DNA from: Poronia punctata
Taxonomy: Eukaryota > Ascomycota > Sordariomycetes > Xylariales > Xylariaceae
Direction: 5' to 3'
DNA length: 64,000 nt
Assembly: GCA_022579005.1 (NCBI GenBank)
Contig: MU401527.1
Span: forward strand, 1-64,000
The translations under genes were made by a program, and so were the position numbers. The notes beneath the pieces are model-generated. The model was not told the origin of the DNA, made no database searches, and saw only the letters and a list, made by a program, of their open reading frames with translations. Each line of letters starts with the position of its first letter. Position 1 is the stretch's first letter. Shown here piece by piece: positions 48,501 through 61,263 of this stretch.

Positions 48501-51500
48501 CTGAATTTTTCGTTGGGCCTTTAATCAAAGACCAAGGAAGCTCCCATGTTGTCGGCATCGACCAAGAAGTCACTCGCGTCGAATCGAAACCTGAGGTTGA
48601 AACGGAGGAAAGCGATCTTGGAGACGACTTGGCAGAGTCGCTTTATCCTCTCGATTCCCGGGCGTCGGAAACGCGTCCTAGCCTGACCATACCCCGGACA
48701 TCTGATTCCGGGAACAGGGCCAGCCAGACAACCATGTGGACCGATTTTTCGGTCAACAGTCAAGACTCAAGCTCGGGTTACGGACCAACCGAAGGAGATT
48801 CCCGCGACGCTGGGCCGACATGGAGAGAAGAGTTTGTTGCGGAGACAAAGCCAGATTCGTACCCTTACATTAGAGACACGGCAATAGTTTCTGGTAGTCG
48901 CGACGTGTCACCTTGTGGGACTTACCGAGATTCGGAGTCATCGGAGCGGCAACTTTCGCATCATCAGCTTCCCGAGATCGATACGGGAGAGGCTTTCACT
49001 GAGGAGATTTTGAGTCGCAAGAATAGTATCAGCTCATTTGTAATCCCAGCAATCCCTACCCACGCGCCTCCATTGCCGCCCGATCATGTCTCTTTCCGGG
49101 ATTTAAGTTCTGCGCCGCCGAGCGAATATTACAATGAGACGCGACCTAGTAGCTATTTACGCAACGACAAGGACGACCATAGCCTAGTCCTTACCGATTC
49201 TCTAAGGCGAGACAGCGACTACTTCCTTCCATTAGAATCGGCGACGCGGTCAATTGACCAAGGCTCACTTACGACTTCCGAAGGCGCACAATCTACCTCG
49301 GACCAATTGGCAAGCCAGCAGACCTTGGTCGAGAGTATTAACGTCGACCAGGCTTCCGACCTCAGCGCCAAGGAGAAGAAACGGCTGTTCACGCGGCTGG
49401 AAACCGTCAAGGAGCTCATTGACACTGAAGCATTCTTCATCAGGGACATGAACATCGTGGAGGAGATATACAAAGGGACGGCGGAAGCTTGTCCTAAGCT
49501 GGACGACCAGACTATCAAACTCATTTTCCGCAACACGGATAAGATTGTGGAATTCCATTCCGAGTTCCTGGCCGCTCTAAAGGAGGGAGTCTCTAGCATA
49601 TACACCCCAAGGACGCATCGACAGGCACAAAAGGACGTATCTAGCATCAGTGACGGTGCGACTTCGTCGTCGGGCGCATCAATAACTGCTTCCGGGCACT
49701 TGAGCGACGAGAAGGATCGAGAGACATCGTTAGGTCCTATCTTCATCAAGCACATGGACAGCATGAAACAAGTCCACGAGACGTTTCTCAAGAACAGCGA
49801 CCACGCAGCTAAGCGACTGATCCAGATCCAGGAAGACCCAACCGTCCAGGTTTGGTTGAATGAGTGCAACGAGGTGGCAAGAGAGTTGACGAGGGCCTGG
49901 AATCTCGACTCCCTGCTGATTAAGCCGATGCAGAGAATCACAAAGTATCCAAACTTGCTTATCCAGCTGCTCCACGAGACACCATCAGACCACCCCGATC
50001 GTCCGTCTCTAGAGGCTGCCAAAACGACGCTAGAAAACGCAATCGAGGAAATCAACAAGGCCAAAAAGAATTTTGAACTGGTCGGGCAGATCGTTAGTAG
50101 GCGACGCAAGGAATCTGATGTTAGGGCGGGGTTTGCGAGAGCCTTTGGCAAGAGAGTGGACAAGTTACAAGCCGCAACCAACAAGCCTGCCGAGGATGTC
50201 GAATACCAGAAACTCCACGAGAAGTTTGGGGACGACTACCTTCGCCTTCAAGTTGTCTTGAGAGACGTGGAATTCTATACGAGGCAGGTGACGGACCACG
50301 TCCACGAGTTTCTGCAATATCTTTCTTCCATGGAGCTGGTCATGCGTCTTCAGCCGTCGCCGTATCCAGAAATCGAGAGCAAATGGGTTCGTTTCAATGT
50401 GTCTATGAGAGACATGCAGAAGGTTGCTCTGGAGCAACATGTAAGTACAGTAGTCGAATTTCTACCTTGACGTGCGGCCTGGGCGTTGCTAACATGCATG
50501 ACTGGACAGCTCTCACAAGTGCGGAAACAAGTCATCGAGCCTTTCGAAATGGTAATCAAATCGTACAGCAACCCGTCTCTCGCGATGAAGAAAAGGTCGA
50601 AACGCCGAGTCGATTACGATAAATACGTTCAGCTGCAAAAGGGCGGGAAGAAAATCGACAAGCAGCTCACTGAACTTGTCGAACAGTACGAGGCGCTGAA
50701 TGAGGCTTTGAAGAAAGAACTGCCCAAACTTTCGGCCCTTACGGAGAAGGTGGGCAACATCTGCCTGGGGAACTTTGTCAATATCCAAGCCCAGTGGTTT
50801 TCGATCTGGAAGGAGAAGATCAAGGTTGTTCTCGAGGATCAAGACGTACCAGAGCTGTCAAATATCGTGTCAACATTCCATCGGGATTATAAATTACAAG
50901 ACGAACAAATCAGCACGATTGGAATTGTCAACCCAGCCGCCAAGGGACGACCATCGCAGTCGACAAGTGTGGATGAGGCCGCTGCGAGATTCCGACTGAG
51001 GCCTACCGAACCATCCCCCCGACTCAGAGGTTTGTCGTTGAACAGCGACGTGGCGCCGACACTCCCAGCGCCGGATTTTATGAAGCGTCATAGCGGCCAG
51101 TTCGCTGTGTCTCCCTCCTTGTCATCGCTGTCAAGTCCGAATCAGTTCTATCGTGACTATTACACTGGAGTGAACGGGCAGGCGCGATCATCCGACTCTC
51201 CCAAAGCCACAGATGCCAGTGCGACTCCTCGCTCGATGGCGGCGACTCCTGCACGGCCAAGTACTGGCCAGAGTCACGAATCCAGTGGCATAGTCAGACA
51301 GAGCTTGGATTCGAGCTTGCAGAGCAGGGAAAACAAGAGTTACTCAAACTCGGCGCAACCCTCTCCATATCAGCTGCCCGAGCATCACCGCTTCTCTGGT
51401 CTTTTCCAGTCGGCGCTTCCCATGTCAGACGCGCACGAGCGTCCACCACGGCCGTCGCACGTCTCTTCCCGAGGCTCTTCGCGCGAGCGTCAGCCCATCA

Positions 51501-51778
51501 ATGGGTATAACGTTCTCTGGCTCGCCGCATCGCTCTTCGAGTTCAACATACAGACAACTAAGCACGAGGCCGGATATCCCTACCTCACGTACCAAGCAGG
51601 CGAGGTTTGTGCACCATTAACCCACCGACAGTCGGAGCCAAATGACTAAACCTTTGTACAGATATTCGACGTCATCGCCGAGAAAGGCGAGCTTTGGCTT
51701 GCCAAGAATCAAGACGATCCCAACAATTTAGTTGGCTGGTTATGGTCGAAACATTTTGCCAAACTAGCCGATGACTAG
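45512..51778 (+). CDS. Rho guanine-nucleotide exchange factor, DH-BAR-SH3
   Basis: Three exons, 45512-50440, 50510-51604 and 51662-51778, give 2,046 residues. The first 1,280 residues are low-complexity, rich in Ser, Pro, Thr and charged residues, with a poly-His patch (NPHHHHYP) and a charged helical stretch (REREEREKRE near 690). The DH (RhoGEF) domain runs about 1285-1525 (RLETVKELIDTEAFFIRDM, and NLDSLLIKPMQRITKYPNLL in its last helix). It is split by a Ser/Gly-rich insert near 1375-1400. A BAR-type coiled-coil region follows (about 1540-1790; the second exon starts inside it). A C-terminal SH3 fold spans about 1976-2046 (AASLFEFN...YLTYQAGEIFDVI...GELWLAKN...GWLWSKHF), assembled only after splicing. 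The order resembles animal Tuba/DNMBP and S. pombe Gef1, which activate Cdc42; a role in polarity or septation is inferred. No PH domain is seen. Confidence 0.9.
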
Positions 51779-53056
51779 ACGGCCACACGCTTTCCCTTGG
51801 TGGATGTTTATCTGTTTTACCACGAGACGTATTTTGTACAGTCCCATCTGTTTCGCGACATGGAAGCCCAGCCCCGATATCATCTCGTCTCTCCTTTTGT
51901 CATTTTTTATGTCTTGCTTTATTCAGGCCACATTTTGGGCCGTTCCAGTTATTATTGCAAGATACCCGCCCATTCATACAATAGTTGTGCGGAGAGCAAC
52001 CATGGGGAGGTTGCCGCCGAATGCAGGGCTTGCGGAAAAGGTACGGCGTTCATTGACTTTTTATACGAGGGAATACGGGACACGACATGCACTGGGTGTG
52101 CAGGTGGGAAGAGATATGGTCATCAGCAATGAAAGTACGGCGGGTTTTGACAGCTTCAGGCCGTTTAATCTTCGCTTCTCCTGTAAGGGGGAGCTATAGC
52201 AAGGATTGTTGGTTTCTGCCAGCCTTCCTTTGCTCCTCGCCACATTGCAGACGCACTTTATTATACACATCATCAAGACGGCGTTCACTCCCTCGCGCCA
52301 TGGCAGCATTGGTAGACGGCGAGAATTCGGGCATCGTATACTGTTTAGCCCCCAGACGCATGAGCCCATGTACTTATTGGCTTTTGGGGTGGATTATTGA
52401 GGGGTGGCCAGTATATTCTTATTTTCGGGCTTGGGATCACGACTGGGTGGAAGTCGTTCAGGCTTTGGGAAAGGGCGGGATGGACAAGATGATCTGGACG
52501 TGTCTCTATTTGAGCCTGGACTGCATCTCTCCCCTTTAAAAGGGTATCATCTGACTGTTATAATAAGACCATGACCTCTTAATACCTACATTCGGAACGC
52601 TCCTATATCTATTCCACCTCTTGAAGCCTACTTGATATTACGTGTTGATACATACATTGTCGTGTGACGACTATCGTATATCACAACTATCCTTTCTAAC
52701 ATCTGTATGACTGTGCATAGGCTAGGTTAGGTAGTCTCCTATCAACTAACTTGTCGACATTCAATCCTCACCCCAGTATATACAAATCTAGGTTACTCGC
52801 CCAATACCCATCAAGCAGAAAGAGCCGTACTAAATATCGTACAGGTCGAGGTACCTACCTACCTTATCCCCCTTTATTAACACCCCCCATGACAAGCGGA
52901 GTGAGTGGCACGACGTAAACCTACCTTGGGGGAGTTACTCAGTTATAGCGTATGATTTTTTAATGATCTTTTTCTTTTTCTTTTCCAGCCACGTGGACAA
53001 CACCGTATGCGGGTGTCTGCTGCATGTTGGTAGGGAAGACCATTGATTGATGCTAT

Positions 53057-53072
53057 CCCCCCCCCCCCCCCC
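53057..53072. repeat. Poly-C tract (C16)
   Basis: Sixteen consecutive C residues, the longest C homopolymer in the window, in the gene-free region. It may be length-uncertain in assembly. Confidence 0.85.
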
Positions 53073-53285
53073 TTGTTGGTTAGGTAGGTACTTAGGGATC
53101 ATTTTTGTTCCTAATTTGTCATGTTGATATAGTTTTGGCGTGGATTTGTCATCTTGGGGGGAATCATATATCCGGCTGGAATGGGAGGACGGGGAAGAAG
53201 ATTTTACTGGTCCATTTGCAAACTTTCCAACTGATATTCGTTTGTGATGACGAGGTGAGTGATTGAGTTAGGGATGGATGGCTTT

Positions 53286-53392
53286 TTTCCCTCTCTCTCT
53301 CTCGGTGGTGATACGGCGTTATTACATGGAGCGAAGAAGAAGAAAGGAATACTGTGGTGGGAGTGCCTGACTGATTGACTGACTGACTGACT
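53286..53392. repeat. CT and GACT simple repeats
   Basis: A CTCTCTCTCTC run at about 53,292-53,303 and a (GACT)n tract at about 53,367-53,392, both in the gene-free region upstream of velB. Confidence 0.75.
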
Positions 53393-56300
53393 TGCAGGAT
53401 CTGAGACATTCATTCTCTGAGAAGAAAAAATGTATGTAATGTTTGATCAAAGTTCCGTTGATTATGTTTCAAATACCGACTCGACCTCGGTTGAAATGTT
53501 TGTTCTCTCGCTATTCTAGGGGACTTCGGCGCCAGCCGAGACAAGGGACCGTTCGACTTTTCTCGAACCTCTATTTCCCAGCGTATGGGGATTTGTACGT
53601 AAGGGTAGGTTGAAGGTTTTTCTTTTATCTGCCTACCTCCGTGTGTACCGTACTGTACACTCCACGGCCTGGGTAACCTAGCAAGTTGGTTGGGTTTCAC
53701 AAGACACGACAAGGGAAAAGGAGAGAGAGAAACAAGATAGAGACACTCGAACCCTCGCAAAAACACAGAACACCGGAAACTTTCCTAGAACTGCCTAGGT
53801 TAGGTTAGTCAAGTAGCACAAGAAGTTTTCCTTTTCCCGACTATTCCGTTCCGGGTGCCATCGACTGACTATGTGATGATTTGGGACCCGACAGTCTGGT
53901 CACCGAGCTACTATTTAGACTAGGTAGGCAAGGTAGTTTGCCTCTCTGTTCCTCTCCCTCCTTACTCGAAAGAGAGGCTAGCCGAGACCGTTAGTGGCTT
54001 GTAATGTGGTATTACACAGACGCTTCTGCTCTGTCATCTTAATACGTATGTCGTGTCTCATCTTCCGCTTGATCTGTGTTTCTGTTCAAGAATTTCCTGC
54101 AGGATCTTGTTTCTTTGCCAGAAAATCTCCGCCCCATGTTTCTCCTTTAGGCCGTAAGTCGAGTGTCAGGATATGTTTGCCGACAAGTCTCGTCATTGTT
54201 CGTTAGATAATAGTCTAGCCTTGCAGCCTTGTGGATGCAGTAACAGTAACTGGGGCCGTGATCATCCTAACCTAGCGTATGATTAAGCTGCAGGTTATAG
54301 ATGCAGGGCGGTGAAGACGACAATGCTCACCGCAGTTGGCTTTGGCTGGGAGCAGAGAGATCTAACCCAAGTTAGCTCGGTCGGACTCGACGTCAGCTAT
54401 GGGCAGAACATTCGTTTGGCTTTTTTTCTCCCACACGCTAAGCTGTGATTTCATGTGTGATCATCCGCCATCCACGGCTTCCACCTTCCCCCACCCCGGG
54501 TCTTACCGTACGTAGATGGAGGGGAACTGAGGTTTGCCCTTTCACTACGCGAGTCTGAGGAATTACGCCACTAACGACTCACGAGGGCCGGGCATGGGGA
54601 AAGAGATAGGTACAATGTTTCAGATCTGAAGTGCTTCAAGATGTCAGCGCAATCGTGATATAGACGGGTAAGGTGAGGTATGCGTATATGAGAACAGCCC
54701 TGTGTGTGTTTTCTACCTGTTGTGTATTATGTAGGTAGGCATGTAGCTTGTGTAGGTCTACCTAAGGTACCGGTAGGTGGTACACGTATTCTGGTACAGA
54801 GACAAACCCCGTTCGAAGCCGTTTCAACATCAACAGACTTTGTCTTACCCCCGAGCAACACTTACCATACCATCGTCACGTCTAGGTATGTACTCGTAAA
54901 TAGATACGTGTACACATACACCGGTTGTCGATTTGTTGTATTATTTATGGCCAGGATTTGCGGGAGCTAAAGCGGAAAGACGAGGGGGGTGGATCCCCCC
55001 GAAGACGTTGGCGCTATGCTACCTGTAGTGTGCATTAGATCGTCTTATCCTTTGGTCTCGGTCTTCGGTGTGTGGAGGATGTATCAGATCCGGGGCAGTA
55101 CCTAGTATCTACCCGTTCATTCGCAGGTAGTAGTCGATACATACTAGAGGTATGATGCTTACTCGTAGGATCTTCATCTTTGTATGTTGCCTATCGCCTG
55201 TCCAGCCAGGAAAAAAATGCTGCTACTTAGAACTGTACATAAATTATTTCAAGAAATTGTCTTGGTGCACCTTAAGAGCTACATACTGCAGTTATGATTA
55301 CATAACCAATCCTGGATTAGCGATCACGGAGCCCTACAACACGTAAGGAGAGTACCTACTTTACCTACCTTGATATAGGTACGTGTAGGTATCACCCAAA
55401 TATGGGGCCGTGATGACAACCAGACTATGTACTTTACTTAGGTAGTCTAGACCAGGCTAGCCGAGAAACCAAAAAAGGGAGGGCCGGCCTGACGCTGCCG
55501 ATGCCTAGTCTACAAAGTAAGGTAATTACCTACTGAGTATTATAGTATGTATGTACGCGTAATGCTGTGATATTGAGGACATGGTGTATCTAGGTTAGGC
55601 AATCCCTTTTAACTTTGATGCCAGAAGAACCAGGTTCTGTATGCAACGTAAGGGCGATTAATGAGAGAGTAGTATTGTAGGAATAAGTTTGTGCGTGTAG
55701 CAAATGCAAGTTGTGACGATGAAACCCGAGGCATCGATGATCGTCCGTTACATCTCGTACTATCCTGCAGCGTAGACAACTGAGATACCTAGATACTACG
55801 TGTACGGCATATAAGCAGGTACTTTACTTGCTCAATGCTCGTACATATATACTACTCTGTACACGCCACGCGAGCATGGCTTGAAGAGTGGTGCAAAGCA
55901 AAAAGCCAGCAATGCAATGAAGCCTAAACGGAAGGTGACCATTGCCCTTCTAGTTTTCTCCTACCTCCCTCATTGAGACGGCACAGAGTACCATTTTCTT
56001 TTGCCTGTACGGAATCGGCCATGCACCCTGACTGGATACAGTATATCGGTCATCGTTCAGCTAGGTTACAGCTTTCCATAGCACAAGCCTACGTACAGAT
56101 AAATACCACGCATGAAGAGAGACGAAAGACGAGAGGTTGTCACTTCTGCCCTTCTCCTCGCCTGTCGGCTAAGACGGGGTCGACTGCTGCGCCTTCGATG
56201 CAACCGTGACAACTGTATCTCCCGAGACCCCTGTAGACTTCTGCATCGTACGTCCTCTGGCTTGACTGTCCAGACCACTGGGTCGGTTTGGGCAGACTTT

Positions 56301-59300
56301 TGGGGAGGGGGAGGAAGCGTAGCTGTTGACACCACCTGCAAGCCACGAACGCTTTGTGTAAGGAGACTCGAAGACAATTATATGCAAAGGACCACCATAA
56401 CTTCCCAACTTAACCAATAAATCTGATGGATGCTTTGGTAATAGGGTAATACATTTCTTTTCCTCTCTTTCTGCTTTGTCTTGGCTTGCCCCGCCATCAG
56501 CGCTACAGCTTTCTCGTCAAGGGCTTATTACCGCCCAGGCGCTGCAGGTGGCTAGGACTTTCCAGGGAACATATTTATTCCTTGCAGCCAATCGGCAGAG
56601 ATGTCGCCGTATAATCGGGGAAAGAGTCCCCAGTCACCGAAAATTGCGAGCTGCCAACCGAGGCCAGACGATGTAACCTCTTATCACTTCAGATTTGCTC
56701 GGATATGTTCATCGTGGGGTCCGGTTCTATTCGGGGTCGCAAGTCTGTTCGTAGTACTTACTTCGTTTTGCTCACAATTTGTAGAACCTACACTTGCATC
56801 GGCCAGCATACGCAGAAGAAAGAGGGTAAAGACAGAAAGAAAGAATAGAACAAAGCTTCGAAAGGGTTGCCTACCCCGTGGACTCGGAATGCTTATGAGC
56901 ATATGAATAAGCGCGGCTGCTCACGACTATATGGTCTCCCTTGGTCACTTGCGCATGACAGGCTGCGGGTTAGGAGCGCCCGTCTTCTTTAAGCTTCGCC
57001 TTTAGACCAGGGTAAATAGGGACGATGTAACCTCTCATCAGTATAGGTGAATTTGCATGGTCGAACTGGGTTTTAGTGGAGGGCGAATAAGTGCGGAAGA
57101 AGAAGGAACGGGAACAAAATTGAAAAGGCTTCCCAACTTCGAAGCTGGCGATCGTCTAACCTACCCACATCGAAGTGCCTCACATAAGCTCGATGATATC
57201 GAAAACTAAAGCATTTCAGCTGAAGCCACAAGCGGGTTGCGAAGAAGCAGGTCCGACTAGTTCTTTACAGCAGCAAGGTATTTTATCTTGGGCACGTTCC
57301 AGACAATAGCGGTGTTTTTTGGTAGAAACCACATATTTGTAGGTGCTCGCATGCATGTTACATACGTGCATCACCCCCTTATGTGATCAGGATGTATATG
57401 GATAAATGGACGGTCGGAGCTCTCTTTATAGAGGGTCTACCATCACCAGTTTCCAGGCACGAGTAAACCAGCTAAGCGGACAAGGGTGCATTTAGATGGT
57501 CAGTTCATCTTTCTTCATGAGTTAAACAAGACTCGGTTGATGCTGTATCTGTCGTATTGACTTTTGTTGTTCTTACCGCCGAACGATGCTCTTTTTTATC
57601 CACAGGACCAGCTTATCACATCTCTCATATCGGAGGGATCAGAATGGATCTCATGTATGTGCTGCGTCAAAAGCCTTTGTCTGATTGGCCCATAGCGTAG
57701 AACCCGTCAACTTACCATACCGATGAGTTGTGCTTAATTACCTTAACTAGATACAATGCCTGCTCATCAATTTGTCTCCCTGTCTCCGCGTCTGCCCGTC
57801 CTTGCGTAGGTACTGTTGTTATGCCTGTCTGGCAGCGCGAAGATACCTCAGATGTATTGAGTATGCTAGATAGCAGTGGTGGAGTTCCTGGTTTCGTATG
57901 GATCTCAGCGCTGTAGGCCCTGATCCCGTTCTCTGTGATACGTGACTTGTGACTGGGTAGTTGGCTGGCTTGGTTAGGTACTTCTGTTTTTGTCTGGCGT
58001 GGTGTGCGCATACAATTGTGGTGTGATACTTTCTAGCATGCGAGGTACTATCTAATATCTAAACGGATGTTTATTTACAGGTTGTGACGATGCTTACCTT
58101 ATGATCTATACATTACATTCTTGTACCAAGATATACAGACAGGCAGAAGATCTTCAGGATTTCAGATCCCATCAGAAAAGGAAGCAGGCATTCATGTACT
58201 AAGGTACATACGCTAGGGTACTGCGGTTAGCATAAGTGGCCCCCTTGGATATGTACTTTAGGTACCTGGCAATTACTTTGGCCTCAAAATGGAGTACCCT
58301 AGCTGCAATTACCAGCGCTACTCGTACGTACTCGCATGCAGAAGGGGCAGGCGAGGATGCTTGCTGGTGGGCTTTAAGCTTAGATCTCGTAACTCCTCTC
58401 CAATAAGTTCTGGACAGCGTGCCCCTATTATTCAAGTTTAACACATTGCTTGGAAGGCACCAAATAAAAAGTGACAAGAGTATTTCAAAATGTAGCTGTA
58501 CCATGTACTCAGGCGGGTACCTCTTACATGGTCACTCGTCCCCTTCCCATCTCCAGCTATCTACATGTATATCTGCAGCAGGACAAGCTCCTACTCCTTC
58601 CTAAGGTATCTACCATTTCCATTGCAAAGATTTCCTGGCAGAGCCCCGGTTTCTTGGTGTCGTGGTTGGCACATTCACAAGCACAATGACAGCACCTCCA
58701 GATCCTGACTTATCTAGGCTAACTTTCCCGGTTTACTATGTAGGCATGTCGCAAAGTATCAAGGTACGATACTACGCTGGAATACTTACCTGGACAACGA
58801 TAGTCGCCACTCCACTTGCCCGCCCACTCTGTCAAACCTGTGAGGAGGTAACGAGGAGGTAGTGTAAGTATGTAAGGTACTGCTGTAGCCTGTAGGGTAC
58901 ATGGCCTAAAAGGTCCGCTTGCGCCAAGTCTTCAACCATACAACGCTTGGACATACATACCACCCACCTCTAGAAATATATTGCGACTGACGTCCATTTG
59001 TCTACTTTTTATTCCCCTAACCTACAACATTGATTTCAGGGGAATCGGTCATCGATTCAAACCCTCTCGTCATCTTCTTTGATTATATACTTATAGAGGA
59101 GCCGAGTGCATTATTTGTTGAGCATATAAACATATCTCTGCTGGGGGTGGCTCTCTAGGTCTTCAACAACCCAAGTCTCAAGTATCTGTCAAACTTCAGT
59201 TTCTTCCCCCACGGTACGCGATTCGACGCGTGAGAACATTCAACCTCCCCAACACGACCATCCAATACGCTTTAATTCCCCGACATTAAATAGATCGTCT

Positions 59301-59556
59301 ACGCCTGTGAGCCTTGGCTTGTCGGGTTGTCTGCGCAGCTTGATCACTGAACCTTTTTTTTTGCTCTGGAACTACGGGGTAGAAGACAGATACATGCGGT
59401 AACGAAAACCCCGCGCTAGACTTTTTGTTCCCCACTAGACACTGGACGCTTGGGCTTGTGCAGTATCCTTTTAGTTGCACATTAGTTTGCTGGGTTCTGG
59501 AATACACCGAGAAGTAGTCTAGTGGCGTGGAGGATCTTGGATCGTAGACATAAATC

Positions 59557-61263
59557 ATGGCTTCAGGATATCCAGCTCCCCCGGTTTACCACCACCAACA
59601 AGAAATGGCCGGCCCGCCTTCACAGCATTCCGGCTACGCCCCGCTACCTCCGCCGATGCCCTCAAACAACTATTACCAGGATCCCATGGCGAACCCGCAC
59701 CGCACGAACATGCCGCCTCCTCGTGCCAACATGATGCCCCCCTCCCTACCTCCTGGCCCTGGTCCTGGGGCAGGTCCTAGAGACCGAGGAACCGAATTGG
59801 GCCCATCGGACAACGCAATAGGGACCCAGGGCTCGACACAGAACTCGTCTCAACCGGAGGCAGAAGAAACCCCTTCTATTAATCTAGAACCACGCGAGGG
59901 TAGCGATGGCACTCGGAAATATAGGTGAGCCATTGTCTGATTCGTGCCGATATAGCTATCTCGCAGAAGCTCTTTTCCGCTGAATTGCATGCTACCCGAT
60001 AATAAGACTGACCACAAAATGTACCATAGACTAGAGGTGGTCCAGCAACCGCTCAGGGCCAGAATGTGCGGGTTTGGCGATAAGGTAGATTTTCCCTTTG
60101 CGTCGCTGTGAAGTCCACGTAAGCTTAACCTGTCTAGGACCGACGACCTATAACCCCGCCACCTTGTATTAGACTTGTGGTGATGGATAAGTTAACCGGT
60201 AGGGAGGTAGATTGCAAGTAAGTTCAGGAGCCTTTTTGGTGTCATGGTGCGCCTATATTTCAAGGTTCCGAAGTTGACGACTTCTTATTAGCGATGTGGA
60301 GCACCAACACTACGTTCTTCACGTCGACCTCTGGTCAGAAGACGGCTCAAAAGAGGTGAACCTCGTGAAGCACTCGCAGCAGTCACCGTCCATCTCCTCA
60401 ACCCATCCTTCTTCGTTCCGCGAGGTTGTCGAAGGAGGCCAAAGTGGTGTATACGGATTCCAAGCCATTGTTCCCTCCAACCGCGACTTCTCGCAACCTC
60501 ATGGTGCTTCTTATGGCCACCCAATGGCCGGCTACCAAGCTGATCCCTACAACCAAGGTACGCTTGCATCGACGTCTCCTCCTCGATGAACGGTATGCCT
60601 AATGCTGTTTGTAGGACAATACCCATACGCGCAACAAGTCCCAGGTTACGGTTATCAAGGAGGTTATAGGGATATGGGAGGTGTGACGCCGTTGCCATCC
60701 CAGGCCATGTATGGGGGGCCCCGTTATTCCCATGATATGTCTGGTGGCGCCATGGCGCAGGGCCGCCTGATGGGACAGCAGCAGCAGAGTAGCGGCATGT
60801 ACACGAGAAACCTCATAGGAAGTCTCGCTGCCAGCGCTTCGCGCTTACAGGACCCTTCTGATAAGATTGGCATATGGTTTATCCTTCAAGATCTTAGTGT
60901 CCGTACTGAGGGCTGGTTCAGGTAAGTCTTCTTTCCACGCGCCGTTACCTAAGCGGCAGCGCGTCTAACAGGTGGCCGAACTGCAACAGACTACGATTTT
61001 CCTTTATCAATCTCCGACGAGTCGGCGCACCCTCAAATGGCGGCAGCGATTCCGAGGTTCTCAATAGGGGCAGAGCGCCGGTTCTAGCTTATGCCTTTAG
61101 CGAAAAATTCCAGGTGTATTCAGCAAAGAAGTTCCCTGGTGTGTGCGAAAGCACTCAGCTCAGCAAGACGTTCGCCCTACAGGGTGTCAAGATACCAATC
61201 AGAAAGGACCAAGAGGGTAAAGGAGGTAAAGGAGGTCGCGCCTCAGATGACGAGGAAGAATAG
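59557..61263 (+). CDS. velB: Velvet complex subunit VelB
   Basis: Six exons: 59557-59924, 60030-60084, 60138-60217, 60292-60557, 60615-60921, 60990-61263, giving 449 residues, in phase. VelB is a velvet-domain DNA-binding regulator that pairs with VeA (and LaeA) or VosA to couple light, sexual development, spore formation and secondary metabolism. The N-terminal 120 residues are Pro/Gly/Met-rich and disordered. The velvet domain opens with [18 protein letters not shown] and [15 protein letters not shown], continues with [20 protein letters not shown], and after a long Gly/Tyr/Gln-rich insert resumes at [15 protein letters not shown] and [23 protein letters not shown]. The split velvet domain with a long insert is typical of VelB and separates it from VeA, VosA and VelC. 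The C terminus is Gly/Lys-rich and acidic (ASDDEEE). Confidence 0.95.

Larger units (their letters stand above)
51779..59556. other. Gene-free 7.8-kb region upstream of velB
   Basis: No coding sequence is supported in this long interval. It begins with the Rho GEF 3' region (to about 52,550) and ends with the velB promoter and leader. It contains a C16 tract, CT and GACT simple repeats (53,057-53,392), many TAGGTA/TACCTA repeats, and octamer copies at 54,891, 55,160 and 58,319. Short frames (for example 52,087-52,539, 53,410-53,766, 56,112-56,420) have no motif, no consistent splice structure and often non-ATG starts. A long untranslated leader or non-coding transcript is possible but cannot be shown. 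Confidence 0.45.

Noticed and set aside
47917..48573. 218-codon reverse frame inside the Rho GEF gene
   Set aside because: Antisense shadow over the disordered arm; low-complexity Ser/Gly with no motif.
49219..50184. 321-codon reverse frame inside the Rho GEF gene
   Set aside because: Antisense shadow of the DH domain; Ser/Leu-rich composition and no family motif.
52087..52539. 150-codon forward frame downstream of the Rho GEF
   Set aside because: Low-quality composition, no motif, and lies in the likely 3' untranslated region.
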